A stretch of DNA of 64,000 nucleotides from an uncultured Lachnospiraceae bacterium (GCA_949948735.1 CATLGV010000012.1:1-64000); one strand, 5' to 3'; positions 40,411-49,728 are shown, counted from the stretch's first letter. Numbers and translations are program-made. Notes: generated by a model not told the origin, from the letters alone.

Positions 40411-40454
40411 AAATGCTTGCATCTTAGCAAATATGCTGAGTGAAATGCTTGCAT
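40411..40454 (-). promoter_or_regulatory. Direct repeat upstream of the LytTR regulator
   Basis: AAATGCTTGCAT occurs at 40411-40422 and again at 40443-40454, 32 bp apart (about three helical turns), about 140 bp before the start of the LytTR gene. It could be an autoregulatory binding site. The spacing differs from the classical LytTR 9-bp repeats with a 12-bp gap. Confidence 0.35.
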
Positions 40455-40634
40455 TTCCTGCTAACAATTATAGAGCGATTGGCGGGTGGGCGAAAGCCAC
40501 TCCGATACTATGCACTTACTTTCAATAGCCTTTATCTTTAAGTTAAAAGCAGAATATATCGCCAAGTTTTATAATGGTAAGTATTGTACACACTTTTTTA
40601 TACCATCCTCATATCCTTATTTTATTGCCACATC

Positions 40635-41015
40635 TCATTTTTTACTTAACCTTATATACAATTCACAACAAGGTTTTTCAATACATTGCTGGATACATTT
40701 TATAAGTCCATTTTTTGTATATACTACATCTAAACCATTATACTCATCACCAAACCATAAAATTATCCAATCACACAAATCATATATGCCATTTATTAAT
40801 TGAAAAATCTCTGACGAAATAAACAAGTCTTTGCTTAAAACCTTCTCACAATAACCATCAATTCTATCAATTATCCAAACACTATCATCCCTTTCTTCGG
40901 GATAATACTCTTTGAGAACTCTATAGAAAATCTTGTTTGATATGCTGCTACATAATTTTTTTCCCCCATATTTTGTTAAATCAAATGTTGACTTACACAT
41001 CATAAATTGGCTCAT
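40635..41015 (-). CDS. Candidate immunity protein for the truncated Rhs toxin at 41162
   Basis: The start at 41015 is set by AAAGGAAATATT. The 126-aa protein is soluble, AT-rich at DNA level and unrecognised (SFDLTKYGG-like start; DSVWIIDRIDGYCEKVL; LCDWIILWFGDEYNGLD). It lies 146 nt after the end of a polymorphic toxin tail, which is the only reason to propose immunity. The gap is larger than for the other two pairs in this window. Confidence 0.5.
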   Translation of the reverse strand: MSQFMMCKSTFDLTKYGGKKLCSSISNKIFYRVLKEYYPEERDDSVWIIDRIDGYCEKVLSKDLFISSEIFQLINGIYDLCDWIILWFGDEYNGLDVVYTKNGLIKCIQQCIEKPCCELYIRLSKK

Positions 41016-41161
41016 AATATTTCCTTTCATACCTAGCAATAATTTAGTACTTACGCCTTTTATATATGTAAATAATCATATAGAAAAACAAAGATGCTAG
41101 TTGCCATTTTGAGCACTTTTGCTTATAAAAAACAGCAACTAGCTATTTTCTATCCTCGAAA

Positions 41162-42004
41162 TTAGGGTCCCCCTTTATCTTTTCTATTTTTCCTTTCGCG
41201 CAATGTGCCATCCCTCAATGCAGCATCCGCATAATCAATATCTGCTGCACTTGTAGGAGTAGTTACCCTTTTAGAACTAGTAGTCCCTGTTATAGGATCG
41301 GTGTTTACTTCCGGTCTATGAGTATGAGGCCCTTCAATGTTCTCATGTGGATGAGTATTATGAATTTGAAAATATTCCCCTCCCTCGTTTGTAGGTGTCT
41401 GAGTACTAACAAGATTATAATCTTTGCTTGTATCCATTACCGTCCCATCAGGCGTCACAATGAAATTGGGGGTGGGATTATCTGTGTTATCAGATATGGT
41501 TGTCTTTTCTTTTTCACCATTGCCATCCGCAGTTTTCCCCATGTCACCACATTCATACCCACTCGGATCATAATACACAACAGGATTATTCCCGCAATAC
41601 GCATACAAATTCAGCCCAGCGCCCTGATATACATCCTCCTGCATAAACCGCCCAAGGACAGGATTATAATATCTTGCGCGCAAATAGTACTGTTCCGTCA
41701 ACTCATCATATTGCTGACCTGTATAGCGAATACGGTTTGAGATCTGTTCTTCTGTTTCTGCTTCTACTCCAAATGCGTCATATTGATAACTGTTCAGGAC
41801 AGTGCCGTCTGTCCCCGTGATAAAGGCGGTGCTCCGCTGTTCATCCCGATGATAATATGACAGTTCCTTCCCTCTTTGGAGCGCGTCAATGCCTGCCCCT
41901 AAGTGATAGCTTGTCTTCCCTTCTTCCCTTCCTTCCTCATGCAGAAGCTCACCATTGTGGTATACAAAACGGGTCCGCTTTCCATTTTCCAGCAGTTCAA
42001 AACC
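41162..42004 (-). pseudogene. 5'-truncated Rhs C-terminus with toxin tail
   Basis: An open frame without a start runs from FELLENGKRTRFVYHNGELL at 42004 through LRARYYNPVLGRFMQEDVYQ and YYDPSGY to a tail of about 125 residues. The tail contains IHNTHPHENIEGPHTHRPE and ends LRERKNRKDKGGP. The His-rich run could be catalytic or metal-binding, but I do not recognise the family. The Rhs core upstream is gone and replaced by a SUKH immunity gene whose stop directly abuts the frame. It is a discarded or stored toxin tip, not an intact gene. Confidence 0.75.
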
Positions 42005-42556
42005 TTATGAACAATATTTTTTAAAATCAAACTTATTTGACATAAATTGGGGAGGCTTCTCCTCCCGGAGACTAGCCGGAAATTCTTTACAGTCAATTTG
42101 ACAAGTAAAGTATTTATATATAAATTCACATAATTGCATATCATATTCCTCAAACTCCCAAGAACCTTCATCATAAACAACAACCGTCCACTCATTGGGA
42201 TCTTCTGCCACATGCCACCACAGCAAGCATCCTCCATCTGTTCGCCCCAAAGGAAATAACCCCTTTTTTTCTGGAAAAACTCTGTGCACATATTCTTTAG
42301 GAAACATTGCTCTTAGTTCACAATAACTTTGACACTCTCTTTTTACCATTTCATAATAAGCAGTTCTATTTACAGCTGAATATATGCTAATAAAATCATT
42401 AATCTGACCCGAACCATAAGTTGTAATAAATTGAAAATAATCTTTAGGAAAGCAAATCATTAAATGCTTTTCTACCAAAGCAACATTCTTCTCTATCGAA
42501 TCAGAATCCACATCACAAGGGGGCCTTAACAATTTTACTAATTTATCCAAATACAC
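42005..42556 (-). CDS. SUKH (SMI1/KNR4) family immunity protein
   Basis: This 183-aa protein starts at GTG 42556 behind GGAGTGTTAAATA. The SUKH pattern is visible: helical start with a Glu-rich helix (IEKNVALVEKHLMICFPKDY, GSGQIN, then FPLGRTDGGCLLWWHV). SUKH proteins neutralise many nuclease toxins of polymorphic systems. Its own toxin is not adjacent: the gene is followed by an unrelated Rhs C-terminus. So it is an orphan immunity gene, kept from an earlier cassette. A decayed copy of part of it lies at 43188-43226. Confidence 0.75.
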   Translation of the reverse strand: MYLDKLVKLLRPPCDVDSDSIEKNVALVEKHLMICFPKDYFQFITTYGSGQINDFISIYSAVNRTAYYEMVKRECQSYCELRAMFPKEYVHRVFPEKKGLFPLGRTDGGCLLWWHVAEDPNEWTVVVYDEGSWEFEEYDMQLCEFIYKYFTCQIDCKEFPASLREEKPPQFMSNKFDFKKYCS

Positions 42557-42654
42557 TATTTAACACTCCTTTTTTACAAGGTTCATCAACTTTATTTTGT
42601 GCTTCTGCTTGTGCATCAGAATTTTCGATTATAGTAACTTTTTCGTTAAAATTG

Positions 42655-43065
42655 TTAAATTCCTATTGTCAGTAACAGGTTGTCTTCATGCGTTATTGCA
42701 ACAATCCACAGCATCTCGTTATCGAAAATATATGCATCTATTACATCCCATGGTTCAAAGCTTTTCACGAAATTAATGATAGCCTGTAACGAAGTAATAT
42801 ATAATTCATCTTCTCTTTCTAAATAAAAGAATATATTACGAGTATTGGGAATGCCTATGGATAATATTTTTTCAAAAGAATAACATTGTGTTTTTTCTAT
42901 AAATGCATTCCACAGTAATCCTTTTTCTGTATTCACATATCTCTTTTTCATCGCATCTATTATATTCTTTTTTTCATTTCCTGCTATTCTTTGCCTATAT
43001 TCTACAAATTTTATATTAATCATCTCCCCAAAATATATGACCATTTTCTCCATTTGATTTTCCAT
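42655..43065 (-). CDS. Hypothetical protein, possible orphan immunity
   Basis: This 136-aa, AT-rich gene encodes a soluble protein (MVIYFGEMINIKFVEYRQR; SFEPWDVIDAYIFDNEMLW). No family is recognised. It sits between two pieces of Rhs/SUKH debris, and its size and composition resemble the immunity candidates nearby. The ribosome site is weak, so the exact start is uncertain. Confidence 0.45.
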   Translation of the reverse strand: MENQMEKMVIYFGEMINIKFVEYRQRIAGNEKKNIIDAMKKRYVNTEKGLLWNAFIEKTQCYSFEKILSIGIPNTRNIFFYLEREDELYITSLQAIINFVKSFEPWDVIDAYIFDNEMLWIVAITHEDNLLLTIGI

Positions 43066-43115
43066 CAGACCAATCCATCCACTTAATAAGAGAAAGTAAG
43101 TACCCTCATTTGGAC

Positions 43116-43226
43116 TCTGCAGTGTTCCGGATTTCCCGCTGACCGTCTGTAACCAATGCTGTACTTAGTTGTTCATCCCGATGATAAATTAAAACAAATC
43201 TTTAGGAAAACAAATCTTTAAATGCT
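43116..43226 (-). pseudogene. Rhs fragment fused to SUKH fragment
   Basis: The part at 43116-43187 encodes LIYHRDEQLSTALVTDGQ, a piece of Rhs core seen in the other Rhs genes. Directly upstream, 43188-43226 matches the KHLMICFPKDYF segment of the SUKH gene at 42005-42556, with an in-frame stop. The join is a recombination scar. From 43227 to 43408 I see no gene. Confidence 0.6.
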
Positions 43227-43408
43227 TTATTTTTCATATACGGAAAGCTGCTTTATGTATACACGCCTTGGTCAATTCAGGATAATATGGCCAGATGCAC
43301 AAATCATTTACATATCTCCTTATGTTGTATCACTTCAATTCTGCATCACCGTACGCTTCCACGCACCTACTGCATACAAGGATTCCATTCTGGCAAAACA
43401 TCAATAAA

Positions 43409-44002
43409 TCAGCCGGACATTTCATTAAAAAATTCTTCACAGAGCTCAAAAAATGCATCTAACCGTTCTTTGGGTTCTTTGAATACTTCACTCAAATAAA
43501 AGACATAGCTTCGCCCGGAAGCCAGTTCCACATCCCGGTCTTTTTCTAACTTGTCTCTTACCCAATCGTGAAATTCATGCTTGAATATTAAATCGCAGTC
43601 TTCCGCCCTATCGGCATTTATATTACTGTACAAAAAACCCCTGATAAAATGAGCAAGCGTTTCCAAACTATGCTCATCAATATTTCCCACAAACATCTGC
43701 GGTCTGTCTTTTATCCGCCGTAAAAGTGCTTTCAAACCCACGCTTCTCCCATATTCGCCTTTATCACGCAAAATTCTCTCAAGTCTATAAACCTCATCTG
43801 CAAGCCATGGAATGTCCTGTCTGGCATTTGCAATAAAATCCTGATCGTCAGCAGTGGCTCCTATCAGTTCAATATCCCCTCCTGCTGTCCTTATAAAATC
43901 AGAGCCGCAGACATGATCCCTTCCTTCAACAAAGGATATCCACGGCCCTTCTGCAGCTTTACTGCATCTTCTGACAATCTCTTCTATTCTCTGCAATTCC
44001 AT
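43409..44002 (-). CDS. Hypothetical protein with Ea22-like N-terminal motif
   Basis: The start at MELQRIEEIVRRC (44002) has GAGGGGTCAA upstream. The 197-aa protein has an N-terminal half with AAEGPWISFVEGRD and DQDFIANARQDIPWLADEV, similar to phage Ead/Ea22-like proteins, then a helical C-terminal half ending EVFKEPKERLDAFFELCEE. No enzyme motif is visible. It may be a phage-derived gene or a DNA-metabolism accessory; I cannot assign a role. Confidence 0.5.
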   Translation of the reverse strand: MELQRIEEIVRRCSKAAEGPWISFVEGRDHVCGSDFIRTAGGDIELIGATADDQDFIANARQDIPWLADEVYRLERILRDKGEYGRSVGLKALLRRIKDRPQMFVGNIDEHSLETLAHFIRGFLYSNINADRAEDCDLIFKHEFHDWVRDKLEKDRDVELASGRSYVFYLSEVFKEPKERLDAFFELCEEFFNEMSG

Positions 44003-44094
44003 TTTGTTTGACCCCTCAATCGAAATTTGAGCCTTCCTCAGTAATACAGTCACTGAGAACCAGGAATCTATCCAATTCTCAATCGGTTCTTACC

Positions 44095-45540
44095 TTACCT
44101 CTCCCGCAAAAGCCGCCGCTTCCGCTCAATCATCTCATCGATTCTCCCGATATACTGGGTCAAATCCTTGACGCTCTCGCACCGCTCGATGAGCCCGTCC
44201 GTATGCACCCGCTTGGAGATGGAGCCCGCCCCGCAGGCAATAATGCTCTGCACCTCCTCCATAATAAGGATGTTATAAATCCCATACTTCCCTTCCCGGG
44301 CATAGCCGACATTCTCAAAATTGCCGGACATGTTTTTCTGACGGTAAAGATAATAAGGCTTCATCTGCATTGCCGCCGCGCCTTCGGCGGCAATCGCCAT
44401 CGTGGCGTCCGTATTGTGAAGCGCCTGTATCCCGTTTTCCCCAATCCACTGGCTCAGCTTCGACGCGCGCTTGATTGCAAGCGAATGCACCGTAAGACTG
44501 TCGGGAGAAAGCTTCCTGATCTCTTCGAGCGTATGCGCCACATCCGCCTCCAGCTCCCCCGGCAGTCCCAGAATAATATCCATATTGATATTGTCAAAGC
44601 CGGCCGCGCGCGCCATTTTGAAGGCCTCCCGCACCTGCGCCACCGTGTGCTGCCGCCCGATCAGCTTAAGCGTCTCGTCCTTCATTGTCTGCGGATTGAC
44701 GGAAATCCTCGTCACGCCATGTCGTTTAAGCGCCGCAAGCTTTTCCGGCGTTATGCTGTCCGCCCGTCCGGCCTCCACGGTAAACTCACTGACCGACCGG
44801 AAATCAAAGCGTTCCCGTATTCTCCCAAGCAGCAGCTCCAGCGCGTCGGCCTCAAGCGTCGTCGGCGTACCGCCGCCTATGTACACCGTATCGAGAATTT
44901 TATCCTTACAGGCCTCGGCCACATAGTCAATTTCCCGAAAAAGCGCATTCAGGTATTCCTGCACGCGCTTTTTCCACGCCGCAATCGGATAGGACGTAAA
45001 GGAACAGTACAGACAGGTCGTCGGGCAAAACGGGATTCCCACATACAGGCTGTACCCGTCACGATAATGCAGCCCGCTCAGTATCTGCCGTTCCCTTCTG
45101 GCAATGTCAAGGCTCAGCGCCGCCTTCTCGTCGCTGACCGCATGGGTTTCCTTCATCTGCGCGATAATCTCCTCGTCACAAAGTCCTTCCTCCAGCATTC
45201 CCATCGGAAGCTTTGTCGGCCGGATTCCGGTCAGATTCCCCCATGGCAGCGTTCGTCCCGTATAATCGCACAAATCATAGTACAGCGAAAGCTTGTACTC
45301 GTTTTTTGTGACGTCATTGTCACCCTTGTACGTGTGCGAATATTCCTTCCTGGCGTCAATATCAAGCACCGCCTCCATCCGGTCCTCCAGAAATCGTATG
45401 ACGACCCTCCTGCCGTCCTCTTCCCGGCAATTCAGCGCGCTTTCATTATAGACGTTCACATCATGCTCCGGATAAAATGATTTCAACAGGGCATGCAGAT
45501 CATATTGATAATTCTCTCTGTTCGTATAAACATTAATCAT
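44095..45540 (-). CDS. hemZ: HemZ, oxygen-independent coproporphyrinogen III oxidase-like radical SAM enzyme
   Basis: This 481-aa protein has the HemZ-specific N-terminus with GIRPTKLPMGML (105-116) and a radical SAM domain with the CxxxCxxC cluster (PFCPTTCLYCSF, Cys 172, 176, 179). HemZ/HemN-type enzymes oxidatively decarboxylate coproporphyrinogen III; many Clostridia keep this copy without a full heme pathway. Starts at MINVYTNREN. It belongs to the conserved Firmicute block with MBL hydrolase, relA and apt, interrupted here by a small unknown gene. Confidence 0.85.
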   Translation of the reverse strand: MINVYTNRENYQYDLHALLKSFYPEHDVNVYNESALNCREEDGRRVVIRFLEDRMEAVLDIDARKEYSHTYKGDNDVTKNEYKLSLYYDLCDYTGRTLPWGNLTGIRPTKLPMGMLEEGLCDEEIIAQMKETHAVSDEKAALSLDIARRERQILSGLHYRDGYSLYVGIPFCPTTCLYCSFTSYPIAAWKKRVQEYLNALFREIDYVAEACKDKILDTVYIGGGTPTTLEADALELLLGRIRERFDFRSVSEFTVEAGRADSITPEKLAALKRHGVTRISVNPQTMKDETLKLIGRQHTVAQVREAFKMARAAGFDNINMDIILGLPGELEADVAHTLEEIRKLSPDSLTVHSLAIKRASKLSQWIGENGIQALHNTDATMAIAAEGAAAMQMKPYYLYRQKNMSGNFENVGYAREGKYGIYNILIMEEVQSIIACGAGSISKRVHTDGLIERCESVKDLTQYIGRIDEMIERKRRLLRER

Positions 45541-45560
45541 ATTGTATTCTCCCGCCCATC

Positions 45561-46016
45561 CTACATCACATGCAAATCTTCAAATATAAGCGTCATATGC
45601 CTGTCATCTGTTTTTCTGAGCAAAAATCTGCCTGTCAAATCGCTTTGTACGCCATTTAAAGGAACATCATACCAAATCTCCGCAATATCATTTCCCTTGA
45701 GCCACTTGCAGTCATAATTGATATCAATGCTGTCCAAAATCCTGTCCTTATCTGCCATATCCTTCAGGGAAGTAACTTTATAAAGGCATCCGAAATCCTT
45801 CAGTATTTCTTCTCTTGTATGCCCTGCTACCCCATATCCGTACACAACAGACGCCAAAAGCTCCGGCGTCCACTCATTATCCTCATAATAATGCAGGGTA
45901 TCATACGGTATCAGCTCCAAAGCCTCCTTATACCGCTCCTGTGCCATGAGCTCCGTCCACGCAGCCAACACGTCCCTGATTTCCGCATCCTTTGCATCTA
46001 TTGGTAAAATCCTCAC
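45561..46016 (-). CDS. Conserved hypothetical protein between hemZ and the MBL gene
   Basis: This 151-aa soluble protein is unrecognised. It starts MRILPIDAKDAEIRDVLAAW, contains EWTPELLASVVYGYGVAG and ends in alternating strands (GRFLLRKTDDRHMTLIFEDL). It has no catalytic motif or membrane segment. The strand pattern and size would fit a small alpha/beta domain. It is 20 nt upstream of hemZ and might be co-transcribed with it, although a terminator hairpin precedes it. Confidence 0.6.
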   Translation of the reverse strand: MRILPIDAKDAEIRDVLAAWTELMAQERYKEALELIPYDTLHYYEDNEWTPELLASVVYGYGVAGHTREEILKDFGCLYKVTSLKDMADKDRILDSIDINYDCKWLKGNDIAEIWYDVPLNGVQSDLTGRFLLRKTDDRHMTLIFEDLHVM

Positions 46017-46058
46017 CCCTGATTCCCCCTTCTAAAATCCCGTCGCGTTTTCCTATAG

Positions 46059-46095
46059 AATATAATCCATGCCTATCCTAGGCATGGATTATATT
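46059..46095 (-). terminator. Terminator overlapping the MBL gene end
   Basis: A perfect 17-bp inverted repeat (AATATAATCCATGCCTA / TAGGCATGGATTATATT) with a 3-nt loop contains the stop codon region of the MBL hydrolase. It probably ends the apt-relA-MBL transcript. The stem is AT-rich and the T-run short, so some read-through is likely. Confidence 0.6.
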
Positions 46096-46708
46096 TTCTC
46101 TCATATCCTACTGTCGTTCTGTCGCCGTGGCCGGAGTAAAGCTCCACATCATCCGGCAGCGTCATAATCCGTTCGCGAATCGAATCGCCAAGCTGTTTCA
46201 TGGAGCCGGAGTAGAAATCCGTCCTGCCCACCGACTCGTTAAATATCGTATCGCCGCAGAACAGCACCTTGTCAGCTTCGACATAATAGCAGCAGCCGCC
46301 CTTCGTATGTCCCGGCGTATGGAGTACCTCAAAATCTACGCCCGCCATCACAAAGCGCTGCCTGTCGGTAAAATATTCGTCGGCTGCAAAGCCGTACGCC
46401 GCGCCAAACCATCCCGACAGATTTTTCTCGGGATCCTCGAGAATATCCGCCTCGTCCTTGTAAGCATAGATTTTCGCCCCGCTCAGCTCCCTCAGGCGCA
46501 GCGCGCCGCCCGTATGATCCCCATGTCCGTGCGTCAGCAGAATGCCCGCTATCCGTTCAAAGCCAAGGCGCTTCACATCCGCATACACGGTGTCGCCCTG
46601 CGCGCCGGGATCTATAACGACAATCTCATCCGCACCTTCCCGGTATACATAGTAGCAGTTTGTCTGGCATGCGCTCAGCACCCGCCGCTTTACTCTTAAT
46701 TCCGCCAT
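46073..46708 (-). CDS. Metallo-beta-lactamase fold hydrolase (glyoxalase II-like)
   Basis: The start at MAELRVKRRV (46708) follows the relA stop by 1 nt. The 211-aa protein has the dinuclear metal motif THGHGDHTGG, then HTPGHTKGGCCYY, FCGDTIF and YSGHGDRTTVG. These small Firmicute hydrolases are usually annotated as glyoxalase II-like (GloB-type) thioester hydrolases; the substrate here is unknown. Conserved placement after relA is common in Clostridia. Its last codons form part of the terminator hairpin. Confidence 0.85.
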   Translation of the reverse strand: MAELRVKRRVLSACQTNCYYVYREGADEIVVIDPGAQGDTVYADVKRLGFERIAGILLTHGHGDHTGGALRLRELSGAKIYAYKDEADILEDPEKNLSGWFGAAYGFAADEYFTDRQRFVMAGVDFEVLHTPGHTKGGCCYYVEADKVLFCGDTIFNESVGRTDFYSGSMKQLGDSIRERIMTLPDDVELYSGHGDRTTVGYERKYNPCLG

Positions 46709-46709
46709 A

Positions 46710-49070
46710 TCAGCCTGTCGTCCTTTCAATATCAATTACACTCTCTATCATCCGAATCTTGTCAATAATGGTATTGAGCTCCTCGCGGCTGCCGATCTCA
46801 AAGCTCATGGACATCGTCGCGACGTCCTGCTTATTCGTTCTGGTATTCATTGCGCGGATATCAATATTTTTCTCGGTAAGCGTCTTTGAAATATCCGCCA
46901 AAAGCCCGCTTCTGTTGTGCGCGTAGATGACAATCTCCGTCAGGTACTTTTCATTGGCGGTCTGCGCAACCTCCGGCTGCCACTCCGCGTCAATCAACCT
47001 TACCCGGTCAATGTCCGGCAGGCTCAGGATATTGATGCAGTCCGTTCTGTGAATGGAGATGCCTCTGCCTCTGGTAACAAAGCCCACAATCTCGTCTCCC
47101 GGAACCGGGGCGCAGCAGCGCGAAAACCGCACGGCTACGTCATGGATACCGCGCACGATAATGCCGTTCTTACTCCTGGCGCTGACCGGCCTGTTCTGTC
47201 CTCTCTCCTGTATCGCCGCCAAAAGCTCATCATCCGTCGCCTGCTTCTTGTGATCCTTGTTATACAAATCCTGCATCCGGTTGATGACCTGGCCCTCCTT
47301 GAGGGCGCCATGCCCGATTGCCGCAAGCACCGCTTCCCAGTCATTAAAGCCGTATTTATGCATCACCGCCGTCTGATATTCCGTTGTGAGCAGCTCTGCC
47401 GTATTGATGTTCTTTGACTTACAATAGCTCTGTATCAGATCTCTGCCCTTTATTACATTATCTTCCTTCAGCTCGTTTTTAAACCATTGCAGGATCTTAT
47501 TTTTGGCCTGTGAGGACTTTACAATATTCAGCCAGTCACGGCTTGGCCCCTTGGAATTCTGAGAGGTCATTATCTGTATGCAGTCCCCGTTGTTGATTCT
47601 GTAATCGTTTGTAACCAGCTTGCCGTTTACCCGCGCGCCGATCATCTTATTCCCGACCGCGCTGTGAATGCTGTACGCGAAATCTATCGGCGTCGAGCCT
47701 GCAGGCAGGTTCTTGACGTCCCCCGACGGCGTAAAGCAGTATACATGATCCGAGAACAGGTCCAAATCGCTCTTTAAAAGCTTCAGAAACTCCTTGTTGT
47801 CGGACATATCCTTCTGCCATTCAAGGATTTGGCTCAGCCATGCAAGCTTTTCCTCCTCGCCGCCTGTCGAAACCTTTCCGTCACTGTTTTCCTTATATTT
47901 CCAATGGGCGGCAATACCGTATTCCGCCACCCTGTGCATGTCAAAGGTCCGAATCTGTATCTCAAAGGGCTGTCCTGTCGATCCAATCAGGGTCGTATGC
48001 AGCGACTGGTACATATTGGCCTTGGGCATCGCGATATAATCCTTAAACCGCCCCGGCATCGGCTTATACATCTCATGTATTACGCCAAGCGCCGCATAGC
48101 AGTCCTTCACCGAATCCACAATAATACGCACCGCGAACAGATCATAGATCTCTTCTATGGTCTTGTTCTGATTCTTCATCTTCTTGTAGATGCTGAAGAA
48201 ATGCTTCACGCGTCCGTCTATCTGCGCTTTGATGCCCGCGCCGTTGATATGCTCCGATACCTCGTCTACAATGTCCTGCACATATTTTTCACGCGCGCTC
48301 TTACGGAGGGATATTTTTTCGACCAGATCATAATATGCCTCCGGCTCAAGATATTTCAGCGATAAATCGTCCAGCTCTATCTTGATTTTGGAGATACCAA
48401 GCCGCTCGGCAAGCGGCGAATAGATGTCCAGCGTTTCGCGCGCGATACGCTTCTGACTCTCGGGAGACTTGTATTTGAGGGTGCGCATATTATGAAGGCG
48501 GTCCGCAAGCTTAATCAGAATCACGCGGATGTCCTTTGCCATCGCAAGAAACATTTTGCGCAAATTCTCCGCCTGCAGCTCTTCACGGCTCGCCGGTCTG
48601 TCCGGTGTGGCATCCCCCGTGTACTGAAGCTGCTCCAGCTTTGTCACGCCGTCTACCAGCAGCTCCACATCCGGCCCAAACTGCTCCTGAAGCTCCTCGT
48701 TTGTCATAATGGTATCTTCGACGACGTCGTGCAGAAGCCCCGCGACAATCGTTTCCTTGTCGAGCTCAAGATCCGCAAGAATAATGGATACGCACAGCGG
48801 ATGCACGATATAAGGCTCACCCGACTTCCTGACCTGGTCCTTATGGGCCTCACAGGCAGTCGCGTAAGCCTTGTCGATCATACTGATGTCATCGGAGGGG
48901 TGGTATTTGCGGACACGCTGAATCAGACCCTCGTACAGTGAATCCGGAGTCTGAAATTCTTTGATATATTCAATTGTGCGCTCATCCGCTCTGAAGATTT
49001 TCGTCTTGCTGCCCTTTATAATCAGGGAGTCCTCATAGCCCTCTACCTTCGCCTGCTTGTCGTCCGCCAC
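46710..49070 (-). CDS. relA: Bifunctional (p)ppGpp synthetase/hydrolase RelA/SpoT
   Basis: This 786-aa Rel protein contains the usual domains in order: HD hydrolase (HKDQVRKSGEPYIVHPL, GLLHDVVEDT), nucleotidyltransferase synthetase (YKPMPGRFKDYIAMPKANMY), TGS (VYCFTPSGDVKNLPAGSTPI), a Cys-containing zinc-finger/RIS region (AVRFSRCCAPVPGDEI), and a C-terminal ACT domain. It makes and degrades the stringent-response alarmone. Starts at GTG 49070 with only a weak GGTGATG upstream. It follows apt by 21 nt and shares its promoter. Confidence 0.95.
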   Translation of the reverse strand: MADDKQAKVEGYEDSLIIKGSKTKIFRADERTIEYIKEFQTPDSLYEGLIQRVRKYHPSDDISMIDKAYATACEAHKDQVRKSGEPYIVHPLCVSIILADLELDKETIVAGLLHDVVEDTIMTNEELQEQFGPDVELLVDGVTKLEQLQYTGDATPDRPASREELQAENLRKMFLAMAKDIRVILIKLADRLHNMRTLKYKSPESQKRIARETLDIYSPLAERLGISKIKIELDDLSLKYLEPEAYYDLVEKISLRKSAREKYVQDIVDEVSEHINGAGIKAQIDGRVKHFFSIYKKMKNQNKTIEEIYDLFAVRIIVDSVKDCYAALGVIHEMYKPMPGRFKDYIAMPKANMYQSLHTTLIGSTGQPFEIQIRTFDMHRVAEYGIAAHWKYKENSDGKVSTGGEEEKLAWLSQILEWQKDMSDNKEFLKLLKSDLDLFSDHVYCFTPSGDVKNLPAGSTPIDFAYSIHSAVGNKMIGARVNGKLVTNDYRINNGDCIQIMTSQNSKGPSRDWLNIVKSSQAKNKILQWFKNELKEDNVIKGRDLIQSYCKSKNINTAELLTTEYQTAVMHKYGFNDWEAVLAAIGHGALKEGQVINRMQDLYNKDHKKQATDDELLAAIQERGQNRPVSARSKNGIIVRGIHDVAVRFSRCCAPVPGDEIVGFVTRGRGISIHRTDCINILSLPDIDRVRLIDAEWQPEVAQTANEKYLTEIVIYAHNRSGLLADISKTLTEKNIDIRAMNTRTNKQDVATMSMSFEIGSREELNTIIDKIRMIESVIDIERTTG

Positions 49071-49091
49071 AACACATCACCAACCACTGTA

Positions 49092-49616
49092 TTATTTTCC
49101 TTCATAAGTTATCGCCGCATCGAGACGGTAGCCCGCAAGACGGTCTCTTCCCTTCAGCCCTGCAAGCTCCATCAGCACCACCACGCCTACAACCTCTCCG
49201 CCAAGCGACTCTATCAGCTTAATCATTGCCTCCGTGGTACCGCCCGTGGCAATCAGATCATCCACGACAAGCACCCGCTGTCCCGGCCGGATGGAATCCT
49301 TGTGCATCTCGATGACAGCCGTGCCGTATTCCAGCTCATATTCTACCGATACCGTTTCCGAAGGAAGCTTTCCCTTTTTCCGAATAAGGACAAACGGTTT
49401 ACGGTTATTATATGCAATCGGTGTCCCAAAAATAAAACCTCTTGACTCCGCACCCGCCACAACGTCATAATCCAAATCCCGAACCAGCTCCTCCATCGTA
49501 TCGATGGCAAGGTGAAGGCCGTCCGCGTCCTGCAAAACGCTCGTTACATCGCGGAACATAATGCCCTCCTCGGGGAAATCGGGTATTGTTCTCACGTATT
49601 CCTCTAATTTTTTCAT
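49092..49616 (-). CDS. apt: Adenine phosphoribosyltransferase
   Basis: The start at MKKLEEYVRTIPDFP (49616) gives 174 aa, the family's usual length. It has the APRT opening FPEEGIMFRDVTSVLQD and the PRPP-binding motif VLVVDDLIATGGT. It converts adenine and PRPP to AMP for purine salvage. Placed directly upstream of relA as in many Firmicutes, and behind a strong sigma-A promoter (49657-49685). Confidence 0.95.
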   Translation of the reverse strand: MKKLEEYVRTIPDFPEEGIMFRDVTSVLQDADGLHLAIDTMEELVRDLDYDVVAGAESRGFIFGTPIAYNNRKPFVLIRKKGKLPSETVSVEYELEYGTAVIEMHKDSIRPGQRVLVVDDLIATGGTTEAMIKLIESLGGEVVGVVVLMELAGLKGRDRLAGYRLDAAITYEGK

Positions 49617-49656
49617 AGGTTCACGCTCCAATCCGATAAATATATTAAACACTACA

Positions 49657-49685
49657 ATTATATTCTCATTTTTTTGAGAAGTCAA
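49657..49685 (-). promoter_or_regulatory. Sigma-A promoter of apt-relA
   Basis: On the minus strand TTGACT and TATAAT are separated by exactly 17 bp, about 40 bp before the apt start. The spacer holds a small dyad, TCTCA-N7-TGAGA. One of the clearest promoters in the window. Confidence 0.85.
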
Positions 49686-49705
49686 TGAAATATGACGTTT
49701 TTCAG

Positions 49706-49723
49706 GCCGCGCAGTATCGCGGC
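49706..49723 (-). terminator. Hairpin after trpA, weak terminator candidate
   Basis: GCCGCG-N6-CGCGGC follows the trpA stop by a few bases. No run of T follows on the minus strand, so termination may be poor. Confidence 0.35.
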
Positions 49724-49728
49724 ATGCT

